Of a stretch of 64,000 bases of DNA, positions 54,728-63,971 are shown in pieces. Below the pieces are notes generated by a model. It was not told the DNA's origin, did no database searches, and was given only the letters and a program-made list of their open reading frames with translations. The position numbers were made by a program, and so were the translations under genes. This stretch comes from Sphingomonas sp. BK580 (GTDB lineage Bacteria; Pseudomonadota; Alphaproteobacteria; Sphingomonadales; Sphingomonadaceae), in contig NZ_JACIAY010000005.1 of the NCBI RefSeq assembly GCF_014194975.1, forward strand, positions 237,286 through 301,285. The letters are read 5' to 3'. The number at the start of each line of letters is the position of its first letter. Positions within the stretch are counted from its first letter, which is position 1.

Positions 54728-55648
54728 TCACACCAACCCCATAGCGATCGCGCCGCGTAGTTGCATCACCGCCTCTCGGGAGCGCCTAAAGCGTCGTGCC
54801 TGCCGCACAAGCCACCAGCGCTGGGCGACGCCGCCCTTCTCGATTGCGTTCAGGACACGCAGCTCGTTATCGTGCCCAACCACCACGTGCCGCAACCACA
54901 ATATGTTATCGCGATACCAGCCAGAACGGGTCAGGCGGGCTTTGGCGGCAATATCGGCCCATCCGCGGCGCGTGCCATATTGATTGGTCGCATGTTGACG
55001 ATACAGGATTGTAGCGGCCGGATCGCGAAACCATTTCAGCCCGCGCGACCGGCAGATCGCGTATATGATCCAGTCGTGCGATGCTCCCGCACATAACGTC
55101 GGCATTCGGCGGGCGACTGACGCCGTGATCTCTGCCGCGTGTCTAGACAGGAGATAGGTACAACCTGCCGATGCTCCTTGGAACAGGTAATCGAGTTCAG
55201 CGTCCCGTCCGGCCTTGTGGACGATCCATGACTCGCCCCCATCCTTCTGAAACGCGATCAAATCCGCGGAATAGCCGTCGGCGCGATGGGCGTTCATACC
55301 GGCGACCGCCCGAATCAGCTTATCAGGCAACCAGACATCGTCTTGATCGGCGAACGCGACGTAATCGTGCCGTGTTATGTCGACCGAGCGAAGAAGTTCG
55401 AAGAAGTTGCCGCTCGCGGAGCCCGTGAACCTTTCCCCATGAGGAACGAGCGTCAGTCTTCCCGAGAAACGTGCCGCCAGCTGCTGGAGAATCGCGAACG
55501 TGCCATCTTTCGATCCATCATCCCGTACGTATACGTGGGCATCGACGCCGCGCTGCCACAACAAGGACAAAATTTGATCCTCGCAATACAGCTCACCGTT
55601 GTAGGTCGCGAGTAGGATGCCCACTCGTGGGAACGCGGATTGAATCAA
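54728..55648 (-). CDS. GT2 family glycosyltransferase (2), opposite orientation
   Basis: About 306 residues of GT-A fold. Motifs are VGILLATYNGELYCEDQILS, VYVRDDGSKDGTFA and YVAFADQDDVWL, then SHDWIIYAICRSRG. It is paralogous to the plus-strand GT2 at 52123. Start is uncertain: TTG 55648, TTG 55675 and GTG 55624 are possible and none has a strong ribosome site. It is the only gene of the locus on the minus strand apart from the small secreted protein, so it is transcribed separately. Confidence 0.8.
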   Translation of the reverse strand: MIQSAFPRVGILLATYNGELYCEDQILSLLWQRGVDAHVYVRDDGSKDGTFAILQQLAARFSGRLTLVPHGERFTGSASGNFFELLRSVDITRHDYVAFADQDDVWLPDKLIRAVAGMNAHRADGYSADLIAFQKDGGESWIVHKAGRDAELDYLFQGASAGCTYLLSRHAAEITASVARRMPTLCAGASHDWIIYAICRSRGLKWFRDPAATILYRQHATNQYGTRRGWADIAAKARLTRSGWYRDNILWLRHVVVGHDNELRVLNAIEKGGVAQRWWLVRQARRFRRSREAVMQLRGAIAMGLV

Positions 55649-56157
55649 GGCAGAGGAACTTTCATGCTTGCCCAAAAAGGCCGTCCGCTCAATAGGCCAG
55701 CCGGCGAAGCCACCGTCCCATCGCAGCGCGCATATAACAGCTGCACAGGCTGTACAAGCGCGCCGCGCTACGGGGCAAGCTCGGCTGCGATGGTCTTCAC
55801 CCGCGTCGCTTCGGCGATCGCCGTCGTACGTGGCCCGAAGGCGCGTCCGCAAAGGAACTGGACTTTCGCGTCACGGCACCTAGAGGCAGGCGTGCTGGTA
55901 ACGCCGATGACACGCTTGCAACAACCAGCGCGCGATCGCTCGCGCGCCTCGCACCTCCCGGCCGTGGGGAACGCGGATTGGCACTTGGACGCTCGAGAGA
56001 GTAAGCCGCAGCTAATCGACTTATGTGCGGCCCGTCGCGCGCTTGGGCGATCCCGGCGCCGATCGCCGTCCGGCCTCAACGTAGGCTTGTTCACGAGCGT
56101 TTGGCAGGCCGCCCTGCGAGAGTCGAGGAGCCGACCGAGGTCGGGGGAGTAAATCAG
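55649..56157. other. divergent intergenic region, about 500 bases, no recognised gene
   Basis: Between the minus-strand GT2 and the plus-strand dehydratase. Frames on both strands reach about 100-170 codons but show no family features and overlap one another. It probably holds the two promoters and may include remnants of a lost gene. AGTCGAGGAG and GGGGGAG lie before the dehydratase start. Confidence 0.4.
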
Positions 56158-58131
56158 ATGAGTTCGTTCGCCGTTCCCTTGCTCGCGCTACCAAGGGCGT
56201 CGAAGCGCGTGATGGCCGCCACGATCGACGCGGCACTCTGCGCTCTCACCATCTGGATCGCATATTATTTAAGGCTCGGCTACTTCATCTCTCTGGCCGG
56301 CCGCCCGAGCGTGGCGGTGGGGCTGTCTGTCGCGCTGGCGCTCCCCGCCTTCCACATCGCTGGCCTGTATAACATGGCATTCCGACGTGCCGGTGCGGAG
56401 ATGATCCCAACCGCAGGCGTCGCCTGCGCCGCGTACGGCCTCTGCTATGTGATCATCATCTCGGGATATGCGTTCGACAACGTTCCGCGCACGATCGGCA
56501 TCGTACAGCCCATCCTGCTTTTCTTGGCGGTGTGCAGCGTCCGTCTGGCGGTCGGCTACGTGTTGGGCGGACAGATGCAGCGCCGCCTCGATCTCAAACC
56601 TTTGCACCGCGTGCTCATCTATGGCGCAGGATCCTCCGGGCGCCAGCTCGCGGCGGCGATCGGCGCGAGCCGTGAGTCAAACGTCGTCGGCTTTATCGAT
56701 GACGATCGCTCAATCTCGGGGACTCGGATCAACGGTCTTCCCGTCTATCAGTCGGACGATCTCGCCGCCTTGATCGAAGATCGTCGGATCGATGATATCC
56801 TGCTGGCGCTCCCATCCGCGTCGCGTCAGCGCCGTAACGAGATCATTCACAATCTACGTGGCCTGCCGGTCGGTGTGCGGACGCTGCCCGGTCTCATGGA
56901 CCTGGCGCACGGTCGCGTGGAGGCGAGTGACCTGCGCGAACTCACGATTGAGGACCTGTTGAGCCGCGATCCCGTCGCGCCCGACACTACAATGGTGTCA
57001 GAGAAAATCGCCAGCAAGACGGTACTGGTGACCGGCGCCGGCGGCTCGATCGGCAGCGAACTGTGTCGACAGATCCTTCTCGCCCAACCGGCCCGCTTGC
57101 TCATGCTCGAGCAGAGCGAGTTCGCCCTGTATGCCATCCACGGCCAACTGACCGAGGTGTCTAAGGTGGCAATCGTCCCGCTGCTCGGCTCGGTGACAGA
57201 CCCGATCCGGGTCGCACAAGTGATGGCCGCGTGGGAACCGGAAATCGTATTCCACGCCGCAGCTTACAAACATGTTCCACTCGTAGAACACAATCCGCTG
57301 GAGGGCATGCGCAACAACGTGATTGGGACACGCTGCGTTGCCGAGCTCGCCGTCGCCCACGGCGTGCAGGACTTCGTCTTGGTCAGCACCGACAAAGCGG
57401 TCCGGCCGACCAACATCATGGGCGCCACGAAACGATTAGCCGAGCTCATTCTCCAGGCACTCGCAAGCGAGTCAACGGGCACGCGCTTCTCTATGGTGCG
57501 ATTTGGCAACGTGCTGGGCTCTAGCGGATCGGTCGTGCCACTCTTCCGCGAGCAGATCCGCCGAGGGGGTCCTATCACGATCACTCATCGCGATATTACC
57601 CGTTACTTCATGACCATACCCGAGGCGGCCCAGCTCGTCGTACAGGCCAGCGCGATGGCGACCGGCGGCGAGGTCTTCGTTCTTGATATGGGCGAGCCTG
57701 TACGAATCATGGACCTTGCCCGAAATATGGTGGAACTGTGCGGGTTGACGGTAAAATCGGCGACTAACCCGGGCGGCGATATCGAGATCGTCACCGTGGG
57801 GCTGCGGCCTGGTGAGAAGCTGTTCGAAGAGCTGCTGATCGGCAACAATCCACGACCGACCCGCCATCCTCGCATCATGATGGCGTCAGAACACCATATT
57901 CCTTGGCTCACGCTCGCACCTCAGCTCGCGGAACTGGAACGCCTCGTGAACGCCGGTGCGGTACAAGCCACACGCGTCCTGCTGTGCCAGCTCGTTCGCG
58001 AGTTCGCCCCCACGAGCGAGATCGTTGACTTCGTCCTCCTGCACACCGCCACGAAGGTGGTGGATGCTGCGCCACCGAAGACTGAGCCAACTGCCGCCCT
58101 GCCCCGGCCGCGGATGCGGCATGGAACCTGA
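56158..58131 (+). CDS. PglF/CapD-like membrane UDP-sugar 4,6-dehydratase
   Basis: A 657-residue protein. Four hydrophobic helices occupy residues about 15-140, then a first Rossmann domain (VLIYGAGSSGRQLAAAIG) and a second, catalytic SDR domain (VLVTGAGGSIGSELCRQIL). The active-site region is STDKAVRPTNIMGATKR, where Met replaces the usual Tyr, as in PglF-type dehydratases. It would convert UDP-GlcNAc to UDP-4-keto-6-deoxy-GlcNAc, the substrate of the aminotransferase at 41662. ATG 56158 has GGGGAG upstream. It is 13 kb away from the other sugar genes but inside the same locus. Confidence 0.9.
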   Translation: MSSFAVPLLALPRASKRVMAATIDAALCALTIWIAYYLRLGYFISLAGRPSVAVGLSVALALPAFHIAGLYNMAFRRAGAEMIPTAGVACAAYGLCYVIIISGYAFDNVPRTIGIVQPILLFLAVCSVRLAVGYVLGGQMQRRLDLKPLHRVLIYGAGSSGRQLAAAIGASRESNVVGFIDDDRSISGTRINGLPVYQSDDLAALIEDRRIDDILLALPSASRQRRNEIIHNLRGLPVGVRTLPGLMDLAHGRVEASDLRELTIEDLLSRDPVAPDTTMVSEKIASKTVLVTGAGGSIGSELCRQILLAQPARLLMLEQSEFALYAIHGQLTEVSKVAIVPLLGSVTDPIRVAQVMAAWEPEIVFHAAAYKHVPLVEHNPLEGMRNNVIGTRCVAELAVAHGVQDFVLVSTDKAVRPTNIMGATKRLAELILQALASESTGTRFSMVRFGNVLGSSGSVVPLFREQIRRGGPITITHRDITRYFMTIPEAAQLVVQASAMATGGEVFVLDMGEPVRIMDLARNMVELCGLTVKSATNPGGDIEIVTVGLRPGEKLFEELLIGNNPRPTRHPRIMMASEHHIPWLTLAPQLAELERLVNAGAVQATRVLLCQLVREFAPTSEIVDFVLLHTATKVVDAAPPKTEPTAALPRPRMRHGT

Positions 58132-58184
58132 CGCGATTGTCGCGAGGCTTTCACCTTACAGCGACATGACGTAGGCGGCAGTCC

Positions 58185-59537
58185 ATGGCAGCCCCCACGT
58201 CCTTCTTCACTCAGCGGCCCAGCATGCCGCTCGTCCTGTTCTACGGCTTTCTGTTCACGTTGTGGATAGCCGGCGGTGCCTCACGGGCGGAAGTCTATGG
58301 CCAAATCGTCGTTCGCCTCGCCGCGATCGGCGCTCTTATCGCATGCGCGCTGTTCGTCGATCTACGAGGCCCCATCCGGATCAGGCCGATCGGCTGGTTG
58401 CTAGTGGCAGTGGCCTTGTTGGCTGTCGTACAACTGGCGCCTCTCCCGCCGCTTGTCTGGCAGGCACTGCCGGGCCGAGCGCTGCTGGCAGGGGCGGCGA
58501 TGGATGGACCGCAACCCTGGCGACCGATCTCGATGACGCCCGGCGCGACAATGAACGCGTTGGCCTCACTGATCGTCCCTCTGGCCACGCTGGTCTTGGT
58601 GAGCGTGCTCAAACCCGGAGAACGCCGCATTCTGCCTTCGGCGATCCTGGTGATGATCGTGGCGTCGACCCTTCTCGGACTGCTCCAGCTCTCAGGTGCG
58701 AGCTTCAACAATCCGTTCATCAACGACACTCCGGGCCAGATGAGCAGCTCCTTCGCCAATCGCAATCACTTTGCGCTACTGCTGGCACTCGGCTGCCTGT
58801 TGATTCCCGCATGGGTATTCTCCGACCGGCAACATGCCCGCGTGCGCGCGGCGGTGGGTGTCGGACTGGCGCTGTTGTTCCTCCTGATGATCCTCGCAGC
58901 CGGTTCACGCGCGGGCATGCTGCTTGGCGCACTCGCGCTCGCGCTCGCGCTGCTCGTCGCCCAAGGGCCGATCCGACGGGCCCTGCGCCGGGCACCGCGG
59001 TGGGCGTTTCCCGGGCTGCTGGCCCTGGTCGTCGTGCTGGTCAGCGCTTTCGTGCTGATCAGCATCGCGGCCGACCGGGCTAGTTCGGTGCAGAGATTGT
59101 TCGACGTCGATCCGGGGCAGGACATGCGTCATCGCGCCCTACCGACAATCTGGTCGATGACGACAACTTACTTTCCGTTCGGCAGTGGTCTCGGCGGTTT
59201 CGACCCATTGTTCCGCGTGCACGAACCCATGGCGCTGTTGAAGCCGACCTACTTCAACCACGCGCACAACGATGTGGTCGAGGTTATACTGGACGCGGGT
59301 CTGCCGGCGCTGATCCTGCTGGTGCTTGCCGTGGCATGGTGGTGTCGCGCGAGCGCGCGCGTCTGGGTCGGTGGCAGCGGGGCGGACGCGATGCTGCCTA
59401 AGATCGGCTCCGCCATGCTGTTGTTAATCGGGCTCGCCAGCGGGTTTGACTACCCCGCACGCACCCCCATGATCATGGCGCTCATCGTCGTCGCGGCCGT
59501 GTGGCTCGACACTGACGCGACACGTGCTGCCGACTGA
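58185..59537 (+). CDS. O-antigen ligase/polymerase-family membrane protein (2)
   Basis: A 450-residue protein with about 11 helices. Family signatures are SSSFANRNHFALLLALGC and, in the large periplasmic loop, PFGSGLGGFDPLFRVHEP and FNHAHNDVVEVILDAGLPA. These His and Arg residues are conserved in Wzy_C proteins. It lies between the dehydratase and the export lipoprotein. It may attach or polymerise the glycan. With the protein at 39266 and the Wzy-like one at 50952, the locus has three such enzymes. Confidence 0.85.
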   Translation: MAAPTSFFTQRPSMPLVLFYGFLFTLWIAGGASRAEVYGQIVVRLAAIGALIACALFVDLRGPIRIRPIGWLLVAVALLAVVQLAPLPPLVWQALPGRALLAGAAMDGPQPWRPISMTPGATMNALASLIVPLATLVLVSVLKPGERRILPSAILVMIVASTLLGLLQLSGASFNNPFINDTPGQMSSSFANRNHFALLLALGCLLIPAWVFSDRQHARVRAAVGVGLALLFLLMILAAGSRAGMLLGALALALALLVAQGPIRRALRRAPRWAFPGLLALVVVLVSAFVLISIAADRASSVQRLFDVDPGQDMRHRALPTIWSMTTTYFPFGSGLGGFDPLFRVHEPMALLKPTYFNHAHNDVVEVILDAGLPALILLVLAVAWWCRASARVWVGGSGADAMLPKIGSAMLLLIGLASGFDYPARTPMIMALIVVAAVWLDTDATRAAD

Positions 59538-59604
59538 GCTTTACCTGAAGCGGGCCGCCAACTATGACCGCCCGCGGTCTCTAACCCGAAAGCCTCTTTC
59601 CCGC

Positions 59605-60315
59605 ATGCGTGGTTTCTTCGTCCTCCTTCTATGCGCTTCAATGCTAGCTGGCTGCGGCGGCAGGCAACCGCTCGTGTCGACGCCGCGGTTAACCGTTCTA
59701 CAGGATGATCCCACCTTGCCCGCGCCGACGCGAAGCGACCTTATCGCGGAGGATCGGCCGGCACTTATCGGACCGCTGGATACTATCCAAGTCGACGTGT
59801 TCAACGTTCCGGACCTGAATAAGGAAATGCAAGTCGACGCGAGCGGTCGCATCGCGATGCCGCTCGCCGGCACGATCGACGCGCGTGGGAAGACCGCAGG
59901 CGAGTTGGCGAACTTGATCGAGGACGCGCTTAGGGCCCGGTACGTCCGCGATCCCGAAGTGACGGTTAATATCAAGAGTTCGGTTAGTCAGGTCGTCACG
60001 GTCGACGGACAGGTCGTGGAGCCCGGCCTATATCCGGTTACAAACCAGATGACGTTAATGCGAGCCATCGCTTCCGCCAAGGGCCTCTCCGAGTTCGCGC
60101 GCGAGGAGGACATTATCATCCTGCGAACGGTGCAGGGCCGCAAGATGGCCGGTCTCTACAATGTTGGCGCGATCCGCCGTGGTGCCTATGACGACCCGCA
60201 GATCTACGCCAACGACGTGATTATCGTGGGAGACTCGCCGCAACGCCGCCTATTCCGCGATTTGGTTTCGCTGTCACCTGTGCTGGCGGCGCCTCTCATT
60301 GCCATTCTGCAATAA
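59605..60315 (+). CDS. polysaccharide export lipoprotein (Wza/GumB-like)
   Basis: A 236-residue precursor. A lipoprotein signal ends LAGC with Cys17. The Poly_export domain (LIGPLDTIQVDVFNVPDL, RIAMPLAGTIDARGKTAGEL) is followed by a SLBB domain (VTVDGQVVEPGLYPV). It lacks the long C-terminal helix region of E. coli Wza but carries hydrophobic LSPVLAAPLIAILQ at the end. It would form the outer-membrane export channel. ATG 59605 is preferred because the signal peptide starts there; the frame is open 27 codons further upstream. Confidence 0.9.
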   Translation: MRGFFVLLLCASMLAGCGGRQPLVSTPRLTVLQDDPTLPAPTRSDLIAEDRPALIGPLDTIQVDVFNVPDLNKEMQVDASGRIAMPLAGTIDARGKTAGELANLIEDALRARYVRDPEVTVNIKSSVSQVVTVDGQVVEPGLYPVTNQMTLMRAIASAKGLSEFAREEDIIILRTVQGRKMAGLYNVGAIRRGAYDDPQIYANDVIIVGDSPQRRLFRDLVSLSPVLAAPLIAILQ

Positions 60316-60342
60316 CACGACATCAAAGGCCTGCTTGTCACT

Positions 60343-62544
60343 ATGAATCTAGCCACGCCCTTCCCTCCTGGTGGCAATCAGCCAGTCGCGGCGACGCTCG
60401 ACCGGGTGCCGCAGGTTGAGGCTGTGCCGACGCCGGTGCTTCGGCAGTATCTCCGCATGGTGGTGCGGTGGCGCTACGTGATCCTCGGGATCATGGCAGT
60501 ATGTGTCCTGCTCGGGCTCATAATTACGCTGCTGATGACACCTAAATATACCGCAACCGCCTCAATCGAGATTTCAAGGGAATCGAGCAAGGTCACGGAC
60601 ATCCAGGGCGTCGAGCGTGAGGCGAGCCTCGCCGATCAGGAGTTCTACCAGACCCAGTATGGTTTGCTGAAGTCGCGCTCGCTGTCGGAACGGGTGGCGC
60701 AGCAACTACGACTTGTCGATGATCCCAAGTTCTTCACGTTGTTTGGGGCCGCTGACCATACGCCAGCGTTCGATTTGCTAAACGGCCGATACCCCGCGGG
60801 CGGGCGCGTGGAGCGACAGCGCGTTGCAGGTAAGGTGTTGCGCGATAATCTTTCGGTCACGCCGACCCGGCTCTCGCGCCTGGTCGATGTCGCTTTCACT
60901 AGTCCGGATCCCGCCTTTTCTGCCAAGGTCGCCAACGCCTGGGCTGATAACTTTATCCAGACGAACCTTGAGCGCAAAGTGCAGGCTACTTCCTATGGGC
61001 GTAATCTTCTGCAACGCCAGCTTGGACAAGCTAAAGAGCGCCTCGACGAGTCCCAGCGGCAACTAGTGAATTACGCGTCGGCGCAGCAGATCATTAACCT
61101 TCCGTCTCAATCGAGCGACGGTCGAGCCGCGAGCGAGCGCTCGATCGTTGCGGATGATCTCGCCACGCTCAACCTGGCTCTATCCCAGTCGACCGCAGAT
61201 CGTATCCAGGCCGAGGCACGCTTCCGCGAGGTAGGTCCGGCGGGCGCCTCGACTGAGGCGTTGCGCAACAACGCGATTAACAATTTGCGGCAGCGGCGCG
61301 CCGAACTTGCCGCTGAATACCAACGGCTGATGATCCAATTCAAGCCGGACTATCCTGCCTCAAAGGCAGTGGCGTCGCAGATCGTTCAGCTAGATCGTTC
61401 GATTGCGCGTGAAGAGGGGCGCGTCACTGCTTCACTCCGCGCTGATTACCGCGAGGCTGAGGAGCGTGAGAATGCGCTCCGCCGCAAAGTCAACTCACTG
61501 AAGGCAAGCTACCTGGATCTACGGCGGCGCAGCATCCAGTACAATATCTACCAGCAGGAAGTCGACACGAATCGCGCACTCTACGATGGGCTGCTTCAGC
61601 GCTTCAAGGAGATCGGCGTCGCGGGCGGCGTGGGTATCAACAACGTCTCCGTCGTGGACGCCGCCGACACACCGCAGAAGCCATCTAGCCCGCGCCTGTT
61701 CCTCAACATCTTGGCGTCCTTGCTGCTCGGTTGTGGGCTGGGTGCCGTAGCCGCGTTCGGGCTCGAGCAGATCGACGAAGCGATTGCCGATCCCGCGGAG
61801 GTGGAGCGCCGGCTCGGCCTTCCGCTGCTCGGTGCCATACCCAAGCTCCGCGACGCCACACCGAAGCAAGCGCTCCTTGATCGCAAGTCAGATCTGTTCG
61901 ATGCCTATCTCGCGGTGCAGACCAGCCTGAGCTTCACGACCGAGCGGGGGGTCCCGAGATCCTTCGCGGTCACATCGACGCGTCCGGCGGAGGGCAAATC
62001 GACCACGGCGCTGGCGCTCGCGACGACGCTCGCGCGGGGCCACCGCAAGGTCCTGCTTGTCGACGGCGATATGCGGTCGCCCTCGGTTCATCAATTCGGA
62101 GGGGTCGGACATGAGCGTGGGCTGAGCAATTTCCTAGCTGGTGACGACGATATTCCCTCGATGCTGTTCCAGATGCCGGATATGTCGCTGATGGCGATGT
62201 CAGCCGGTCCAATCCCTCCGAATGCGGCGGAGTTGCTGATGAGCAACCGTCTCGGGATGTTGATTGATCGCCTGCTCGAACAATTCGAACATGTCATCAT
62301 CGACTCGCCGCCAGTAATGGGTCTTGCGGACGCCCCGCTAATCGCGAGCCGGGTCGAAGGCGTTATCTATGCGGTCGAATCGCACGGGATCCGGTCCAGT
62401 CTGGTCAAAACCGCTTTGGGTCGCTTGGCAAGCGCCAACGCGCGCATCTTTGGCGGTGTGTTGACGAAGTTCGAGGCGCGTAAAGCGAACTATGGCTATG
62501 ATTACGGATATGGCTACGGTCGCTCGCGTGACGACGACAAGTAA
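60343..62544 (+). CDS. Wzc/GumC-like polysaccharide co-polymerase with tyrosine kinase domain
   Basis: A 733-residue inner-membrane protein. The Wzz domain starts near residue 30, with transmembrane helices at about 45-65 (VILGIMAVCVLLGLIITLL) and about 445-465. A periplasmic coiled coil lies between. The cytoplasmic BY-kinase domain has Walker A STRPAEGKSTTALALA near residue 545, Walker A' VLLVDGDMRSP and Walker B VIIDSPPVMGLADAP. A Tyr-rich tail (YGYDYGYGYG) is the expected autophosphorylation cluster. It sets chain length and drives export with Wza. No Wzb-type phosphatase gene is seen nearby. Confidence 0.92.
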   Translation: MNLATPFPPGGNQPVAATLDRVPQVEAVPTPVLRQYLRMVVRWRYVILGIMAVCVLLGLIITLLMTPKYTATASIEISRESSKVTDIQGVEREASLADQEFYQTQYGLLKSRSLSERVAQQLRLVDDPKFFTLFGAADHTPAFDLLNGRYPAGGRVERQRVAGKVLRDNLSVTPTRLSRLVDVAFTSPDPAFSAKVANAWADNFIQTNLERKVQATSYGRNLLQRQLGQAKERLDESQRQLVNYASAQQIINLPSQSSDGRAASERSIVADDLATLNLALSQSTADRIQAEARFREVGPAGASTEALRNNAINNLRQRRAELAAEYQRLMIQFKPDYPASKAVASQIVQLDRSIAREEGRVTASLRADYREAEERENALRRKVNSLKASYLDLRRRSIQYNIYQQEVDTNRALYDGLLQRFKEIGVAGGVGINNVSVVDAADTPQKPSSPRLFLNILASLLLGCGLGAVAAFGLEQIDEAIADPAEVERRLGLPLLGAIPKLRDATPKQALLDRKSDLFDAYLAVQTSLSFTTERGVPRSFAVTSTRPAEGKSTTALALATTLARGHRKVLLVDGDMRSPSVHQFGGVGHERGLSNFLAGDDDIPSMLFQMPDMSLMAMSAGPIPPNAAELLMSNRLGMLIDRLLEQFEHVIIDSPPVMGLADAPLIASRVEGVIYAVESHGIRSSLVKTALGRLASANARIFGGVLTKFEARKANYGYDYGYGYGRSRDDDK

Positions 62545-63769
62545 CGCGCGGCAACGTCGCCGATCTCGCTTTGCGCGCCGATCCGGCCGCGAGTGGATCA
62601 TCCGCGGATGTGGTGCTGCCGCGTTGGCGCTGATCGGCTTCTTCGAGGTCGAGTTCTCGCTCTCGCAAGCACTACGCCACGCGCCCGCGCGGGCTGCGGC
62701 GCTCGCCCCGTATGATGGTCGTGCGTTAGGCCGCCTAGCCGCTGACCGCAGCGGACCGACCGCTAGCCCGGTGGAACGGCGACGAAGCGATCAGCTGGCG
62801 ATGGACGCTCTTCGGCATGAACCGATCAACGTGGCGGCGGCCGCAGCGCTCGGCCTTAACGCGGATGCCACGGGAGATCCCCGCCGAGCGCGGCGCGCCT
62901 TTGCCTATGCCGAGAGACTCTCGCGCCGTGACTCTGCCACGCAACTTTGGGCGATCGAGGATGCCGTCGGCCGCGGTGACATTTCGAACGCCTTGCGCCA
63001 TTATGATATCGCGCTTCGGGTCAAGCCCGAACTCGGGGGGCTGCTTTTCCCGGTGCTTCTCGGCGCAAGCGAAGATCCGACGATTCGGCACGCGCTTGTG
63101 CATACCCTGGCCGCCAAGCCATCCTGGGGAGAAGCGTTCGTCAACTTCGCAGCGAGCAAGATCAGCGAGCCGCGAGCGGTAGCCACGCTATTCCGGGATC
63201 TTCGTGGCCGCGGGTTTGCCATCCCGCCCGCGGCGACAGCAAGCCTAGTGAACGCCCTGTTCTCGGCCGGTCTATTCGACGATGCCTGGAACTATTATCG
63301 CCTGATCCGTAATCGAGCCGATCGCTCGCACTCGCGCGACCCACGCTTTCGCGCACACCTCGACGTTCCCACGCTGTTCGACTGGACGCCCGTCAACGAA
63401 AGCGGGGTCGTAGCAACGATCGAGAGCGGTGTTTTTGACTTCTCGGCTCCCGCTAGCGTCGGCGGTACGATGCTGCAGCAGATACAGGTGCTGCCGCCCG
63501 GCGGCTATGTTCTGCGCGGCAAGTCCTCAAATATAGATCAGCCTGCCGCTGCGCGGCCATACTGGGCGCTCGCCTGCCATGATGGACGAGAGCTGGGGCG
63601 GGTCGAGGTTCCATCCTCGACGAGCGGCGGCGAGGGGCATTTCGGGGGCACTTTCCGTGTACCGCCGGATTGTCCCGTCCAGACCCTGATCCTGGTGGCA
63701 CGGGCATCTGACGCGATCTCCGGCCTGTCGGGACAGATCAATCAGGCAGCTCTGATACCAGCGCGGTAG
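62492..63769 (+). CDS. membrane-anchored TPR-like protein of the polysaccharide locus
   Basis: A protein of about 425 residues. One hydrophobic helix near residues 36-55 (IIRGCGAAALALIGFFEV) follows a basic N-terminus. Residues about 75-290 are helical and repeat-like (AMDALRHEPINVAAAAALGL, RRAFAYAERLSRRDSATQLW). The last about 110 residues look like a beta-sandwich (GGYVLRGKSSNIDQPAA). It may scaffold the polymerisation and export complex. The first 50 bases overlap the region coding the Tyr-rich tail of the kinase; ATG 62510 or GTG 62528 are alternative starts. Confidence 0.65.
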   Translation: MAMITDMATVARVTTTSNARQRRRSRFARRSGREWIIRGCGAAALALIGFFEVEFSLSQALRHAPARAAALAPYDGRALGRLAADRSGPTASPVERRRSDQLAMDALRHEPINVAAAAALGLNADATGDPRRARRAFAYAERLSRRDSATQLWAIEDAVGRGDISNALRHYDIALRVKPELGGLLFPVLLGASEDPTIRHALVHTLAAKPSWGEAFVNFAASKISEPRAVATLFRDLRGRGFAIPPAATASLVNALFSAGLFDDAWNYYRLIRNRADRSHSRDPRFRAHLDVPTLFDWTPVNESGVVATIESGVFDFSAPASVGGTMLQQIQVLPPGGYVLRGKSSNIDQPAAARPYWALACHDGRELGRVEVPSSTSGGEGHFGGTFRVPPDCPVQTLILVARASDAISGLSGQINQAALIPAR

Positions 63770-63928
63770 CTGAGACGCTCAGGGCTGACCTCGGGACTGA
63801 TACGCACGCGCCTGGCAGATCCGGCGTGAGGAGAGCCATTGGCGCACCCTCTTTCGGTGTCGTCGACGCACGGGCACCGCCGCGACCCTGCTATGTTTCG
63901 CCTCACGCTAGAGCGGTTTCCGGCCTTT

Positions 63929-63971
63929 CTGAATCATCGAGGATTCACACGGGCGCGGTTTTCTGATTCAG
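63929..63971. repeat. inverted repeat with three GANTC sites at the right edge
   Basis: The arms CTGAATCA (63929-63936) and TGATTCAG (63964-63971) are perfect inverts. Three GANTC sites fall in 42 bases (two in the arms and one in GGATTCAC). The flanking TAGAGCGGTTTCCGG resembles ends of palindromic repeats known in alphaproteobacterial intergenic DNA. Otherwise 63770-64000 shows no gene. Confidence 0.45.

Noticed and set aside
55640..56152. 170-codon plus-strand frame before the dehydratase
   Set aside because: No recognisable family; partly antisense to the GT2 gene and composition fits chance.
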